The position numbers and the translations under genes are program-made. 64,000 nt of DNA, taken from Schistocerca nitens (taxonomy: Eukaryota; Arthropoda; Insecta; Orthoptera; Acrididae). The stretch lies in NCBI RefSeq assembly GCF_023898315.1, contig NC_064616.1, forward strand, positions 530,553,102 to 530,617,101. Direction: 5' to 3'. This document shows, piece by piece, positions 11,201 through 17,940 of this stretch (positions are counted from its first letter, which is position 1; every line of letters starts with the position of its first letter). The notes below the pieces were generated by a model. It saw only the letters and a program-made list of their open reading frames with translations. It had not been told where the DNA came from and ran no database searches.

Positions 11201-11390
11201 AGCAGTAGAGGGTAGGAGGAGTCGGGGCAGACCAAGGAGAAGGTACCTGGATTCGGTTAAGAATGATTTTGAAGTAATAGGTTTAACATCAGAAGAGGCA
11301 CCAAAGTTAACACTGAATAGGGGATCATGGAGGAATTTTATAAGGGGGCTATGCTCCAGACTGAACGCTGAAAGGCATAATCAGTCTTAA
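8298..11390 (+). CDS. RTE LINE endonuclease-reverse transcriptase (ORF intact)
   Basis: A 1030-residue open frame for the LINE polyprotein that nicks target DNA and primes reverse transcription there. Residues ~55-290 are an APE-type endonuclease: GAININGG near the start, MGDFNARIG (194-202) with the Asp/Asn pair, IDYIL (~263) and DTDHYLI (~289) with the final Asp-His. The position that is normally the catalytic Glu reads VVSDIRIRG, Asp at residue ~90. Residues ~500-830 are the RT, with NYRGISLISVVGKI, FIDLEKAYDRVPR, GVRQGCNLSPLLF and the catalytic AYVDDLVVMA (Tyr ~761; most relatives have FADD or YADD). The C-terminal part ends with RRPRRRYLD-like basic and GSWRNFIRGL-like segments. The first ATG was taken as the start. 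No stop or frameshift is present, so the copy may still be translatable. Confidence 0.92.
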   Translation: MGLGASKASNLLPWYFKYDAGNNQSKMPRTFGGDGVPPLTDKPGTPKIRLGKQMVMRWGAININGGYSGKKVEMAEAASKMGLDVLVVSDIRIRGEKEEEVGEYKVYLSGVKAGIPHWGVGLYIRKEMEPSVVAIRYVNERLMWIDLTVSSKKIRIVSVYSHCEGTDQDKMDSFYEAISDVVVRVKDKDSVLLMGDFNARIGNRTEGYEKVTGKFGEDMEANRNGKQLLDFCAIMGLVITNSFFKHKNIHRYTWEGRGTRYVIDYILTDQEFRKAVRDTRVFGGFFDDTDHYLICSEIGIVRPKVQEVRSICRRIRVEKLQDKEIRHKYITAISERYQLVECSQLQSLEKEWTRYRDTVLEVAKECLGTVVCKSRMKQTAWWNDTVKAACKRKKKAYQKWLHTRTQVDRESYVEQRNKAKQIIGASEKKSWEDFGNRLETMDQSAGKPFWSVISSLRKGGKKEMTSILDRSGKLLVNPVHALGRWREYFEELLNVGENTISNVSDFEVEWDRNDDGNSITFEEVEKMVNRLQCNKAAGVDEIKSELIKYSGMSGLKWLYRIIEMAWESGQVPSDWTKAVITPIFKHGNRKDCNNYRGISLISVVGKILSGIVERKVRVLVEDQLDENQCGFRPLRGCQDQIFSLREIMEKCYEWNRELYLCFIDLEKAYDRVPRRKLLSVLRDYGIGGKLLQAIKGLYMDSQAAVKVDGKLSSWFRVVSGVRQGCNLSPLLFILFTDHMLKTIDWRGEIKICEHKISSLAYVDDLVVMADSIESLQSNISELDQKCKDYGMKISISKTKVKSVGKKYKRIECQIGGSKLEQVDGFKYLGCIFSQDGNIVKELEARCSKANAVSAQLRSTLFCKKEVSTKTKLSVHRSIFRPTLLYGSESWVDSGYLINKVEVTDMKVARMIAGTSRWEQWQEGVHNEEIKEKLGMNSIDVAVRANRLRWWGHVTRMGEARLPKRLMGSAVEGRRSRGRPRRRYLDSVKNDFEVIGLTSEEAPKLTLNRGSWRNFIRGLCSRLNAERHNQS

Positions 11391-11409
11391 ATGATGATGA
11401 TGATGATGA
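11391..11409 (+). repeat. (ATG)n tail of the RTE LINE
   Basis: Six ATG repeats directly after the LINE stop codon. Short tandem tails replace poly(A) in RTE-clade elements. Confidence 0.85.
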
Positions 11410-11422
11410 GAGAATTAGTGTT

Positions 11423-12601
11423 TGTAGTCAAACCCTTCCGCTTCCTTCCTGTAGGAACCTACGCATGGGTTTCTGTGTCCTTCCAGACATTTCCCTATAT
11501 CCATACGCTCGCTAGATTCTCCGTAGTCATCCTCATGTCCGGAATCACATCCCTCGCTACTGACTTGTGCGACTTTGCGCACGTGGTTTCCCTTTCCGGT
11601 TCCGCACGCGAGAAGATTCTCCGCATGAGCCACGCGTTGGCATACCTCGTTTGTAGCATCGCGTTGTCGACTGTTGACTTCGTACTGGCCTTCCTGAAAT
11701 CTCCTTAATAATTTGATTTCTTCATTATTTATTGCATTCAGCAGCGAAGCGTTTTCGCTTCTCTCCGATACTGTAATATCTGCAACCTTTTCCGCGAGTT
11801 TTTGCAACTCTTCTTTCACCTTCTTTATTTCCTCCCTATTTTTCACTTTTAGCGCTTCTACTTTCCCCTCAAGTTCCACGATTGTCCTAGTGTTGGCATC
11901 TACCTTTTCTTGAGTTGCTTCGACTGCTTTTATCCGTTTTATCACCTTTTTCTTTTCGCTATTACACCTTTCTGTTAAAGTTTGGAGTCCCTTTTCTAAT
12001 TTTTCCCCCCGTTTTCTCATTTGGACCTGAACTCTTTTCTGTTCTTTTTCGACAGCGCTTAATCTACTACCTACTACTTCAAATTTTTCGTTGATCTCGT
12101 TTACAACGTACTTGCGAACCTCTTCAAGTAGGCCTTATTCTCTTCAAGTCTCGCATTTACTCAGGTCATGATGTCTTCGAATTTTGAGTTTAATTCCGTA
12201 TCTACTTCGCGCATGAAGTCCTCGAGTTTTGAGTTTAATTTCGTATTATTTTCTTCCTGTTTCGCCATACTTTCTTTCATCATCCTGACCAATTCAGCCA
12301 TCCACATGTTATTCGGGTTTGTGTTAGCCGACGTACTTTGTCTCCTCGCTACTGCCTCGGTTTCGTCCGCGCTCGCGCTTGGGTCCGAAGTCCCGCTACC
12401 GATCCGGGAGATAGCCTGCACATTTTCTAAGTTCAGCATTGCCGCAGCGCAACTGAAATGGGGGGTAATCCCGTTGCTTGTCTCACCCGTGCCTGTCTCC
12501 TCTCTATCCGCGGATACCTGACGTTCATCTGCACCTGACCTATTTATCCTCGCACAGCTCCACGAGCGACCACGTGTTTTCATTTTGGATATTAGGATCA
12601 T
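11423..12601 (-). pseudogene. Gypsy gag, N-terminal coiled-coil part
   Basis: Two minus-strand frames (12601-12161 and 12020-11415) form the N-terminal half of gag. The first ends with a repeated segment (KLNSKLEDFM and ELNSKFEDIM). The second is a long Lys/Glu-rich coiled coil (for example TRTIVELEGKVEALKVKN) that runs to about residue 120, followed by a less charged linker that stops at the LINE junction. A frameshift or stop lies between 12161 and 12020. Such coiled-coil N-termini occur in some insect Gypsy gag proteins. The capsid half resumes at 7806 on the far side of the LINE. Confidence 0.7.
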
Positions 12602-13001
12602 ACTTTCGCACGAAGTACGTAGTTAATAGAGCTTCGCTCACAAAAAAAAAACAAATTCCCTACTTTGACTAAGCGAATCACGATGAATTACTTTTCGTAG
12701 CCTAGCGTAAGCTATAATTACACGCAAACTAGCACAGTCGTCACACACCGTCTAACACATTTATTGTCACACGCAATGTAATTTAAAATTCCCCAAAATA
12801 CATGAATATAACACACAAAGAAAATTGCCCCCAAAATCACACAAATAAAATCACAAAGCAATGCGGTATATGCAACGCAGTATTTGCAACGCTGATAATT
12901 CACAAATTGGAATTGTGACACCTGTGGAAATTTAATCATTTATTAGTACATCCTAGCAATCTCACAGCATCACAAAAGGGTTCCTAATTTGAACGACATC
13001 C
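12602..13001 (-). other. Gypsy leader (5' untranslated region)
   Basis: AT-rich sequence between the candidate primer-binding site and the first gag ATG. No other feature seen. Confidence 0.4.
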
Positions 13002-13019
13002 TCGGCTAAAGGGTCGCCA
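13002..13019 (-). other. Candidate tRNA primer-binding site
   Basis: On the minus strand the sequence reads TGGCGACCCTTTAGCCGA. Beginning with TGG (complement of tRNA CCA) it fits a minus-strand primer site, and TGGCGACC is the kind of start used by Gypsy elements primed by tRNA-Arg-like species. Its position about 400 bases upstream of gag is right. The tRNA match was not tested. Confidence 0.45.
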
Positions 13020-13022
13020 TTA

Positions 13023-13480
13023 TGCTTGATACTTACTTTCCGCAAAGCCTTGGCAGGCCTCCTCAACTTGAAAACGGCACCTGTATCTTTTGTGAAAGAC
13101 GCCTACGACAGTTTGCACGAGCAAATAGCACTACAAAATTTCTGATTATTGGTTAACTTTAAGTTGAAAGTTTGAATAACTTAACTGGAGTGGTAACGGA
13201 AATAAGACGTTGCTGTGAGACAAAGAATTTTATATAACAACATTTTATTTAATAAAATCATTAAAATAACTCCTTGGTGACTCACTTTACTTAATGGTAC
13301 GGTTATATGGAATGCCGACCCGTCATCAGTGATACAAAAAAAAATAGCTATTTTATGCAACCTGACTATATGTCTTAACTAAGATGACTATAGGAGCCAT
13401 CACGCAGAGCGTCTATACTCACCAGAGTCTCAGCAGGGAATCCTAACCGTTTCCCCTCGTTCATAGTCCACACACGGTGA
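13023..13480 (-). other. Possible 5' LTR of the Gypsy element (first part)
   Basis: The DNA directly upstream of the candidate primer-binding site should be the 5' LTR. A possible LTR beginning TGTTACATTATCAC lies on the minus strand at about 17763, on the other side of the P-like element. Excising that element would give an LTR of about 670 bp. No second LTR was found to confirm it. Confidence 0.3.
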
Positions 13481-13488
13481 CCGGAAGG
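13481..13488. repeat. 8-bp target duplication of the P-like element (left)
   Basis: CCGGAAGG at 13481-13488 is repeated at 17552-17559, immediately outside the two terminal inverted repeats. Eight-bp duplications are characteristic of the P and hAT superfamilies. Confidence 0.85.
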
Positions 13489-13556
13489 ACAGGCGTCTAA
13501 AGCTAGCGAAATGACGGATGCTCAACTACCGGACCTACCGATACATGGCTCTAGCA
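13489..13556 (+). repeat. Left terminal inverted repeat of the P-like element
   Basis: Begins ACAGGCGTCTAAAGCTAGCG and runs to about 13556. The complement of 17484-17551 begins CACAGGCGTCTAAGGCTAGC and continues with the same order of sequence, with about six differences over the length. Confidence 0.88.
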
Positions 13557-14880
13557 CGTGCCGGCCAAAGATCATATCATTGAGTGTCCGTCATATCTGA
13601 ATTTGGCAAAAAACGAAGTGTCAAAACACGGATGAAAACGTTTTTCGTTCTGCGCCCTGATAAGTCCTTTATATTGGATGTTCTAGATATCCACACATCA
13701 ACATAATGAAGTGTTTCTAATCTAGTGAGAAAAAACAGTGACAGTTCTGCTATGAAATTCCCAAATTCGAGTGTGTTTTGGAAGTTTGACAAGCTGACCT
13801 ATAAATTGTTTACTATTAATTTTATGAGTGCTTTACTTATTTGCCCGTTTTAAAACACTCTTTAAGATTCAGTGGAGGTCAACAAATTACCTTACCTGCC
13901 AAAGCTTTTAACAACAGGTATAATTCGGAAAATCAAGTGTGGAAAACAGTGAAGACGTCTCTTGAAAAAAAGTTGACATCGTTTGCTTAGGGGTATCTTT
14001 ACTGACAACAGAAATTACAACTGAACTATTAAAGTATTACTTACGTACAAACGGAACAAATTGTTATTTTTCTTTATATGGAGTCATGCATTACCGATCT
14101 GCATATATGCTGGCACTGTAATTGCAACATGCACTTACGAATTTGGCTCTCTCTTTGATCAGAAATTTAAATGCCAAGAGTTTATTAGCGCCTGTACGTG
14201 GCATGGTGTATTTTAACTGAGTGATAAGGTAGAAGCACCAGTTTTTGACAGTGCTTCAGTGTTTGATACGAGACAAGAAATACATTTAAATGAGACAAAG
14301 GCCCTCTTAAAAGCATCACTTGTATCATTTGGAAGTTAAGTCTAGTAATAACATTATATTGGACTGATCCATGATGATGTAAGAAGTGAAGGAACTTGTT
14401 GAAAATAACATTGATCACAGCTGTTAATTTTAAGGTTGGGGTGTCTTAAAACTGTAATTTTCAAGTCTGACACCCAAACAATGACTGGTACTATGATTTT
14501 ATTTTAAAATTGAATTCAAAACATGTCAGTGAGCAAAATTAATTACACTATGAAATACAACCATGGAATTTTATTTCTGTGAATCTTGGTTCCAGTCTTT
14601 GACATGGTGTCGATCACTGGAATGACTGGTTGTCAGTATAGGGCCCAAGCAAAATACAAATCTGAAAGCGAAAGCTGCAGAAGCTGGCCAGACAGGCACC
14701 CCAATGGCTGCTACAATCTGTGTGAGACAAGGGTGACACTATATTGCAAATTTAGAGTAAAAAGTTCCATATTGTCTGAATTTGTCCTATACTGACAGGA
14801 CATTCTAGTCCAGTCGATTTTCTTATCTGCAAAAGTACACTAGCCAATACCAGTGGCACAAAGGTAGTGGGGGGATTCCA
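13557..14880. other. AT-rich interior of the P-like element, no coding motif recognised
   Basis: Short minus-strand frames (13792-13577, 14418-14185) have no recognisable motif. The C-terminal part of a P-type transposase, with its GTP-binding and remaining catalytic residues, would be expected here but is not visible. Confidence 0.4.
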
Positions 14881-15276
14881 TTGTCACGGGTGGCACAGTT
14901 GCACTACGTTTTTCGACAGTCAGATGCTGATATAACATAAAGCATAAATAGAAATAAAGTAAAGATTTACTGGTTGCCACACAAATAATTGTTTTACCTT
15001 CCCTTTAAATCTGAATGTCATAAGTTTACAAATTGAGCTGTTATTCATCTTTAAAACTTTGTCATGGGTGAGACAGCAAATAGACATAGCATTGAATAAC
15101 CACCAACATTTTAGAACAAATCTGTGATTTATGCACTTATTTTATTTTGAAAATATTGAATTCACATTAATAAAACAATTCTCTACATGACATAATATCA
15201 ATAAATATTAGATTAGTAATATTTACTTGCAATTAGACTGTCATGGGTGGGACAAGGAATTGTCACGGGTGGGAGT
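14881..15276. repeat. Four dispersed copies of a TGTCAYGGGTGRGAC-like motif
   Basis: Copies start at 14882 (TGTCACGGGTGGCAC), 15060 (TGTCATGGGTGAGAC), 15239 (TGTCATGGGTGGGAC) and 15261 (TGTCACGGGTGGGAG). The first three are spaced about 178 and 179 bases apart. All lie just downstream of the transposase stop codon. The function is unknown; protein-binding sites or decayed tandem repeats are possible. Confidence 0.6.
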
Positions 15277-15528
15277 CATGTGAAGTACAATCTGTTTTTT
15301 TAATTTAAACTGATTTTATTATGTCAGGTATCTATGAATCAGTAGGTAACATATATTTAGAGAGCACTTTAAGTTTTAATAACTTTGTAGAACATTTTTG
15401 TTGCCTATAAATAATATAAATTTTGGTATAGTATTAGTTTACAGTTATGAGTACTTAATTATTTCACTTGAAGAATGTACCACTTCGAAAAAATATACAC
15501 TTGACCTCTCACCCACTTTCGAAAATGT

Positions 15529-16053
15529 CTAAATTGCCGGGAAACTCATAATAAAGGTGTCCCTAACATGTTTGACATTTGGATTCGGGAGAATAGTAAG
15601 AACTTGTTTAAACTCTACGTAGGATACATCCTGCTCGTCAGCTTTGAATATCTTTGCTGAGTCCCCAACAGATCGCATACACATAATCTGTATTTCCCCA
15701 TTGTCTTCTACACTTCTCTGTGCAATTGCAGGATATCTATATGTAGTGGATTGCTTAGTTCCTTGGTCCCAAACTACCTGCTTCCTAATTGCCATACTGT
15801 CTACAATTAGACATGAATCGCTGAACTGGTCGCTTACAATTGGGTTCAAATCAATGTACTTAAAAACATCTTTTAAGAAGCCAGGTTCACAGTCTACACT
15901 TGCCACCCATTTGGAAATCAATAATGTATGGGGCAGAGGCATTAATTTTTGCTGGTATTCGTATGCTGCTGGTGAATAAAAGTACACAGTCATTGCAAAC
16001 ATTTTCACATTTGTTGTTTATGTATTATCCTTTGACGAGAGAGAGCTGTTCGC
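15529..16053 (-). pseudogene. P/THAP9-like transposase core fragment with an unrelated tail
   Basis: The minus-strand frame contains MTVYFYSPAAYEY, LPHTLLISKW, DCEPGFLKDV and LIVDSMAIRKQVVWD. This order (F/Y-S-P-x-A-Y, LPHP..L..W, EPGF, then D-x-M-x-I-R-K) matches the start of the RNase H-like core in P-element and THAP9 transposases, and the Asp in VDSMAIRKQ is the first catalytic Asp. After residue ~85 the similarity ends. The last ~70 residues (IQIMCMRSV to ILPNPNVKHVRDTF) instead resemble a short tail I know from other insect mobile-element proteins. I infer an internal deletion that fused the two. An in-frame TAA upstream (about 16020) and a frameshift near 16122 separate it from the THAP exons. 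Confidence 0.68.
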
Positions 16054-16070
16054 TAAATTGCACACTAATT

Positions 16071-16328
16071 CTACTTGTGTTCCTTTCTGATGATTGAGGA
16101 AATTATGTAACTTCTCAGGAATATGCCCTTCTCCTTCAATGAACTTATGATGTCATCCATGGAAAACACTTTCTTCTCTCTTCTTCGAAGTTTTTCACGG
16201 ACGCACTTCAGTTTACTTTTTAATTCGTGCACAATGTCAGAGAAGAAATTGCAAGTTTCGGTCGCTTTGTCTTGCATTTCTACTTTCGACTGTATACCAC
16301 AATCAATTACTGAAGAACCAACTGCACT
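16071..16328 (-). pseudogene. P-like transposase exon 4 (coiled coil)
   Basis: A splice acceptor TTTATTTCAG at 16338-16329 (minus) joins in phase to exon 3. The product has a basic coiled coil (KLKCVREKLRRREKKVFSM) followed by ISSLKEKG, the arrangement seen after the THAP domain in P/THAP9 proteins, where it aids oligomerisation. A one-base shift near 16122 moves the reading frame: the correct continuation (LHNFLNH-like) lies in the next frame, while the present frame stops at 16071. Confidence 0.65.
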
Positions 16329-16433
16329 CTGAAATAAAGAAATAATTTCGTTATATATGATTGAATAACTCAAGGCTTGATGAAAAAATATTGTAAGAAA
16401 ACTTTGGGGGTGTGAAAACATCGTTATACTAAC

Positions 16434-16571
16434 GTTATCGACACAATTCGCAGCTTCTGCATTGGATAAATGGGACATTCTTTCCATGGAAGAGTTCTCA
16501 TTGACAACATTCTCCACGCAATCAGTAGCTTCTGCAGTGGGCAAATCGAGCACGAATTCCGTGACAGAACG
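16434..16571 (-). pseudogene. P-like transposase exon 3 (duplicated AEAxxCVxN segment)
   Basis: Acceptor TGTTTTTAG ends at 16572 and the exon keeps the phase of exon 2 for 46 codons. It contains two copies of a short motif, LPTAEATDCVENV and LSNAEAANCVDN, 26 residues apart, probably a small internal duplication. The proposed donor (AAC followed by GTTAGT at 16433) is non-optimal, so the right edge is uncertain. Confidence 0.55.
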
Positions 16572-16695
16572 CTAAAAACAAAAATATGGACCCGTATTAC
16601 AACATTGCTTAGACCTATGTAGCCCATTTGTGTCCGTACGAAATAAATTCACAAAAGTAAAAAGCACACACATAGCAAAGAAATTAATTAGCTAC

Positions 16696-16963
16696 CTCAA
16701 ATGGAGAAGCATTGTTGTCACTCAAAATCCTAACAACATGTCGTCGTGGCTGTTTATTTGGTGGCACCAAATGTGTCGGAAAGTCAAAAACTGATGGCAC
16801 TGCTTCGGATTTGAGACGTTTTTTCCACGTTCCAGGGCTCACTACGTAATTATCTTGTCGGAAATAGTTTTCGCAAAGAAAACTGCAAGACGTAGGATTA
16901 AAACCTTTCCGCTTCACGGAAGTAATCCACGTCTTTAGCAGCTCTGGGTGCTTTAGAGGAAAC
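16696..16963 (-). pseudogene. P-like transposase exon 2 (THAP domain, C-terminal part)
   Basis: The acceptor TTTTGAACAG ends at 16964, and joining to exon 1 completes the phenylalanine-proline step of a THAP zinc finger. Seen: FPLKHPELLKTWI (the conserved Pro and Trp), SCSFLCENYF and the AVPSVF box that ends THAP domains. The fourth zinc ligand, normally C-x2-H, reads C-E-N-Y, so His is replaced by Tyr. THAP domains bind the subterminal DNA of the transposon. The donor GAG/GTAGCT is at 16695. Confidence 0.78.
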
Positions 16964-17036
16964 CTGTTCAAAAACATCGAATTAGCAAACGCACTAAGTC
17001 TGTATTTTTATCGTATTGTATCGATAGTCCTATTAC

Positions 17037-17107
17037 CTGTGAAATGGTAAGTCACTTTCCTTTCTCCATCGCTTCGTGCAATTGAAAGCGGAACAAGAAA
17101 TTACCAT
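17037..17107 (-). pseudogene. P-like transposase exon 1 (THAP N-terminus)
   Basis: ATG at 17107-17105 opens MVISCSAFNCTKRW, the first two zinc ligands (C-x4-C) of a THAP domain, and the exon ends LPFHR across the GTAATA donor at 17036. A 73-base intron separates it from exon 2. Exon size, phase and residues all fit a THAP gene. A SINE ends only 14 bases upstream of the ATG and separates it from the element's terminal repeat. Confidence 0.78.
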
Positions 17108-17121
17108 ATCGATAATCCTTA

Positions 17122-17330
17122 GCCGGCCGAAGTGGCCGTGCGGTTAAAGGCGCTGCAGTCTGGAACCGCAAGACCGCTACGGTCGCAGGTTCGAATCCTG
17201 CCTCGGGCATGGATGTTTGTGATGTCCTTAGGTTAGTTAGGTTTAACTAGTTCTAAGTTCTAGGGGACTAATGACCTCAGCAATTGAGTCCCATAGTGCT
17301 CAGAGCCATTTGAACCATTTGATAATCCTT
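17122..17330 (+). mobile_element. tRNA-derived SINE (family A) upstream of the THAP ATG
   Basis: Full-length family A copy with B box and the usual end at about 17326. The exact 11-bp duplication GATAATCCTTA at 17111-17121 and 17331-17341 flanks it. It was inserted into the P-like element's promoter or 5' UTR, in the opposite orientation to the transposase. Confidence 0.95.
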
Positions 17331-17402
17331 AATTTCTCATACACCGTACAGACCGAGAGAAACTTCTTGCCAAATTCGAATATGGCGGACAATACAGACG
17401 AC

Positions 17403-17471
17403 AGTAATTAGAGAGCCTACAGGCTCTCTAATTACTATTAGAGAGCCTATATCCCTGTACAGGCTCTCTAA
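17403..17471. repeat. Two adjacent hairpins built from one 11-mer
   Basis: AGTAATTAGAGAGCCT (17403-17418) and its exact complement (17421-17436) form a 16-bp stem with a 2-base loop. TTAGAGAGCCT (17438-17448) and its complement (17461-17471) form a second stem with a 12-base loop. The 11-mer TTAGAGAGCCT therefore occurs four times in alternating orientation, 13 bases inside the right terminal repeat of the P-like element. Confidence 0.9.
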
Positions 17472-17483
17472 CAGTAATCAGCT

Positions 17484-17551
17484 GGTAGCGCCATCTATCG
17501 GTAGGTCCCGTAGTTGAGCATCCCTCATTTCGCTAGCCTTAGACGCCTGTG
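17484..17551 (-). repeat. Right terminal inverted repeat of the P-like element
   Basis: Complement of the left repeat at 13489-13556, with one extra base at the tip and about six internal differences. The second CCGGAAGG copy follows at 17552-17559. Confidence 0.88.
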
Positions 17552-17559
17552 CCGGAAGG

Positions 17560-17940
17560 GCTCAGAGAGTCTGCACAGCGGCTATTTTTCAACGTAACGG
17601 GGACTGCTAACGTAACTTATGTCTCTCTGGTCCAGTGCAGATACAATGGTTGGCTAAACTGCATCTCCGCATTCACAGAACCGACAGCAGACAGCCCACG
17701 CATACGTCAGCAGACGACACGCATTCACATTTGCAGACTATACCAAGAGTGATAATGTAACATAATTCCGGATTAAAATCCCTTGAGTGTCGGAAGGGCA
17801 CCCAGGTGTGTTTTGAGCATGTGACTCTTGCAGCGAGCCATGTAGCGGCTCACATGGAGCCGTTACAACATTTGCAGCAGATTTGTGAATGGTTACAGAT
17901 ACTGAATCTGAAGGAGACACTGTAGTTTCTCCTTTAAATC
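17560..17940. other. Unassigned DNA, possibly the outer part of the Gypsy 5' LTR
   Basis: A minus-strand TGTTACATTATCAC near 17763 would make a plausible LTR start, as noted for 13023-13480. Nothing else was recognised. Confidence 0.3.

Larger units (their letters stand above)
7820..11409 (+). mobile_element. RTE-type LINE, nearly full length, inserted in gag
   Basis: A non-LTR retrotransposon about 3.3 kb long once a nested SINE is removed. It has a 5' leader (7820-8297), one long open frame (8298-11390) with endonuclease and reverse transcriptase, almost no 3' UTR and a short (ATG)n tail at 11391-11409, typical of RTE-clade elements. It lies in the opposite orientation to the Gypsy gag gene it interrupts, with an imperfect 13-bp target duplication. 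The open frame suggests recent insertion, younger than the decayed Gypsy around it. Confidence 0.88.
3386..13019 (-). mobile_element. Ty3/Gypsy LTR retrotransposon, interrupted and decayed
   Basis: Gene order on the minus strand is leader with a candidate primer-binding site (13002-13019), gag (12601-7110), protease (about 6870-6400), reverse transcriptase and RNase H (6394-4389) and integrase (about 4453-3480). This is the canonical Ty3/Gypsy order. The internal region is split by an RTE LINE (7820-11409) and two SINEs (5069-5267 and 5434-5626), and carries several nonsense codons and frameshifts. Removing the insertions leaves roughly 5.4 kb of coding DNA, a normal size. LTRs could not be proven. 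The subfamily was not determined. Confidence 0.88.
13489..17551 (-). mobile_element. P-superfamily-like DNA transposon with TIRs and 8-bp target duplication
   Basis: Terminal inverted repeats of about 68 bp (13489-13556 and the complement of 17484-17551) agree except at a handful of positions, and CCGGAAGG is duplicated outside both. The minus strand between them encodes a spliced THAP-domain protein with a coiled coil and a P/THAP9-like transposase segment that carries the first catalytic Asp. The total is about 4.06 kb, or about 3.84 kb without the SINE at 17122-17330. The 3' half of the transposase is missing, so this looks like an internally deleted or rearranged, non-autonomous copy. Confidence 0.82.

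Noticed and set aside
3171-13480. A matched pair of LTRs for the Gypsy element
   Set aside because: Comparison by eye of the flanks gave no convincing direct repeat; only a primer-binding-site candidate supports one LTR.
15529-17107. A host THAP gene
   Set aside because: Terminal repeats and an 8-bp duplication enclose it, the core is P-transposase-like, and it carries a frameshift and a stop.
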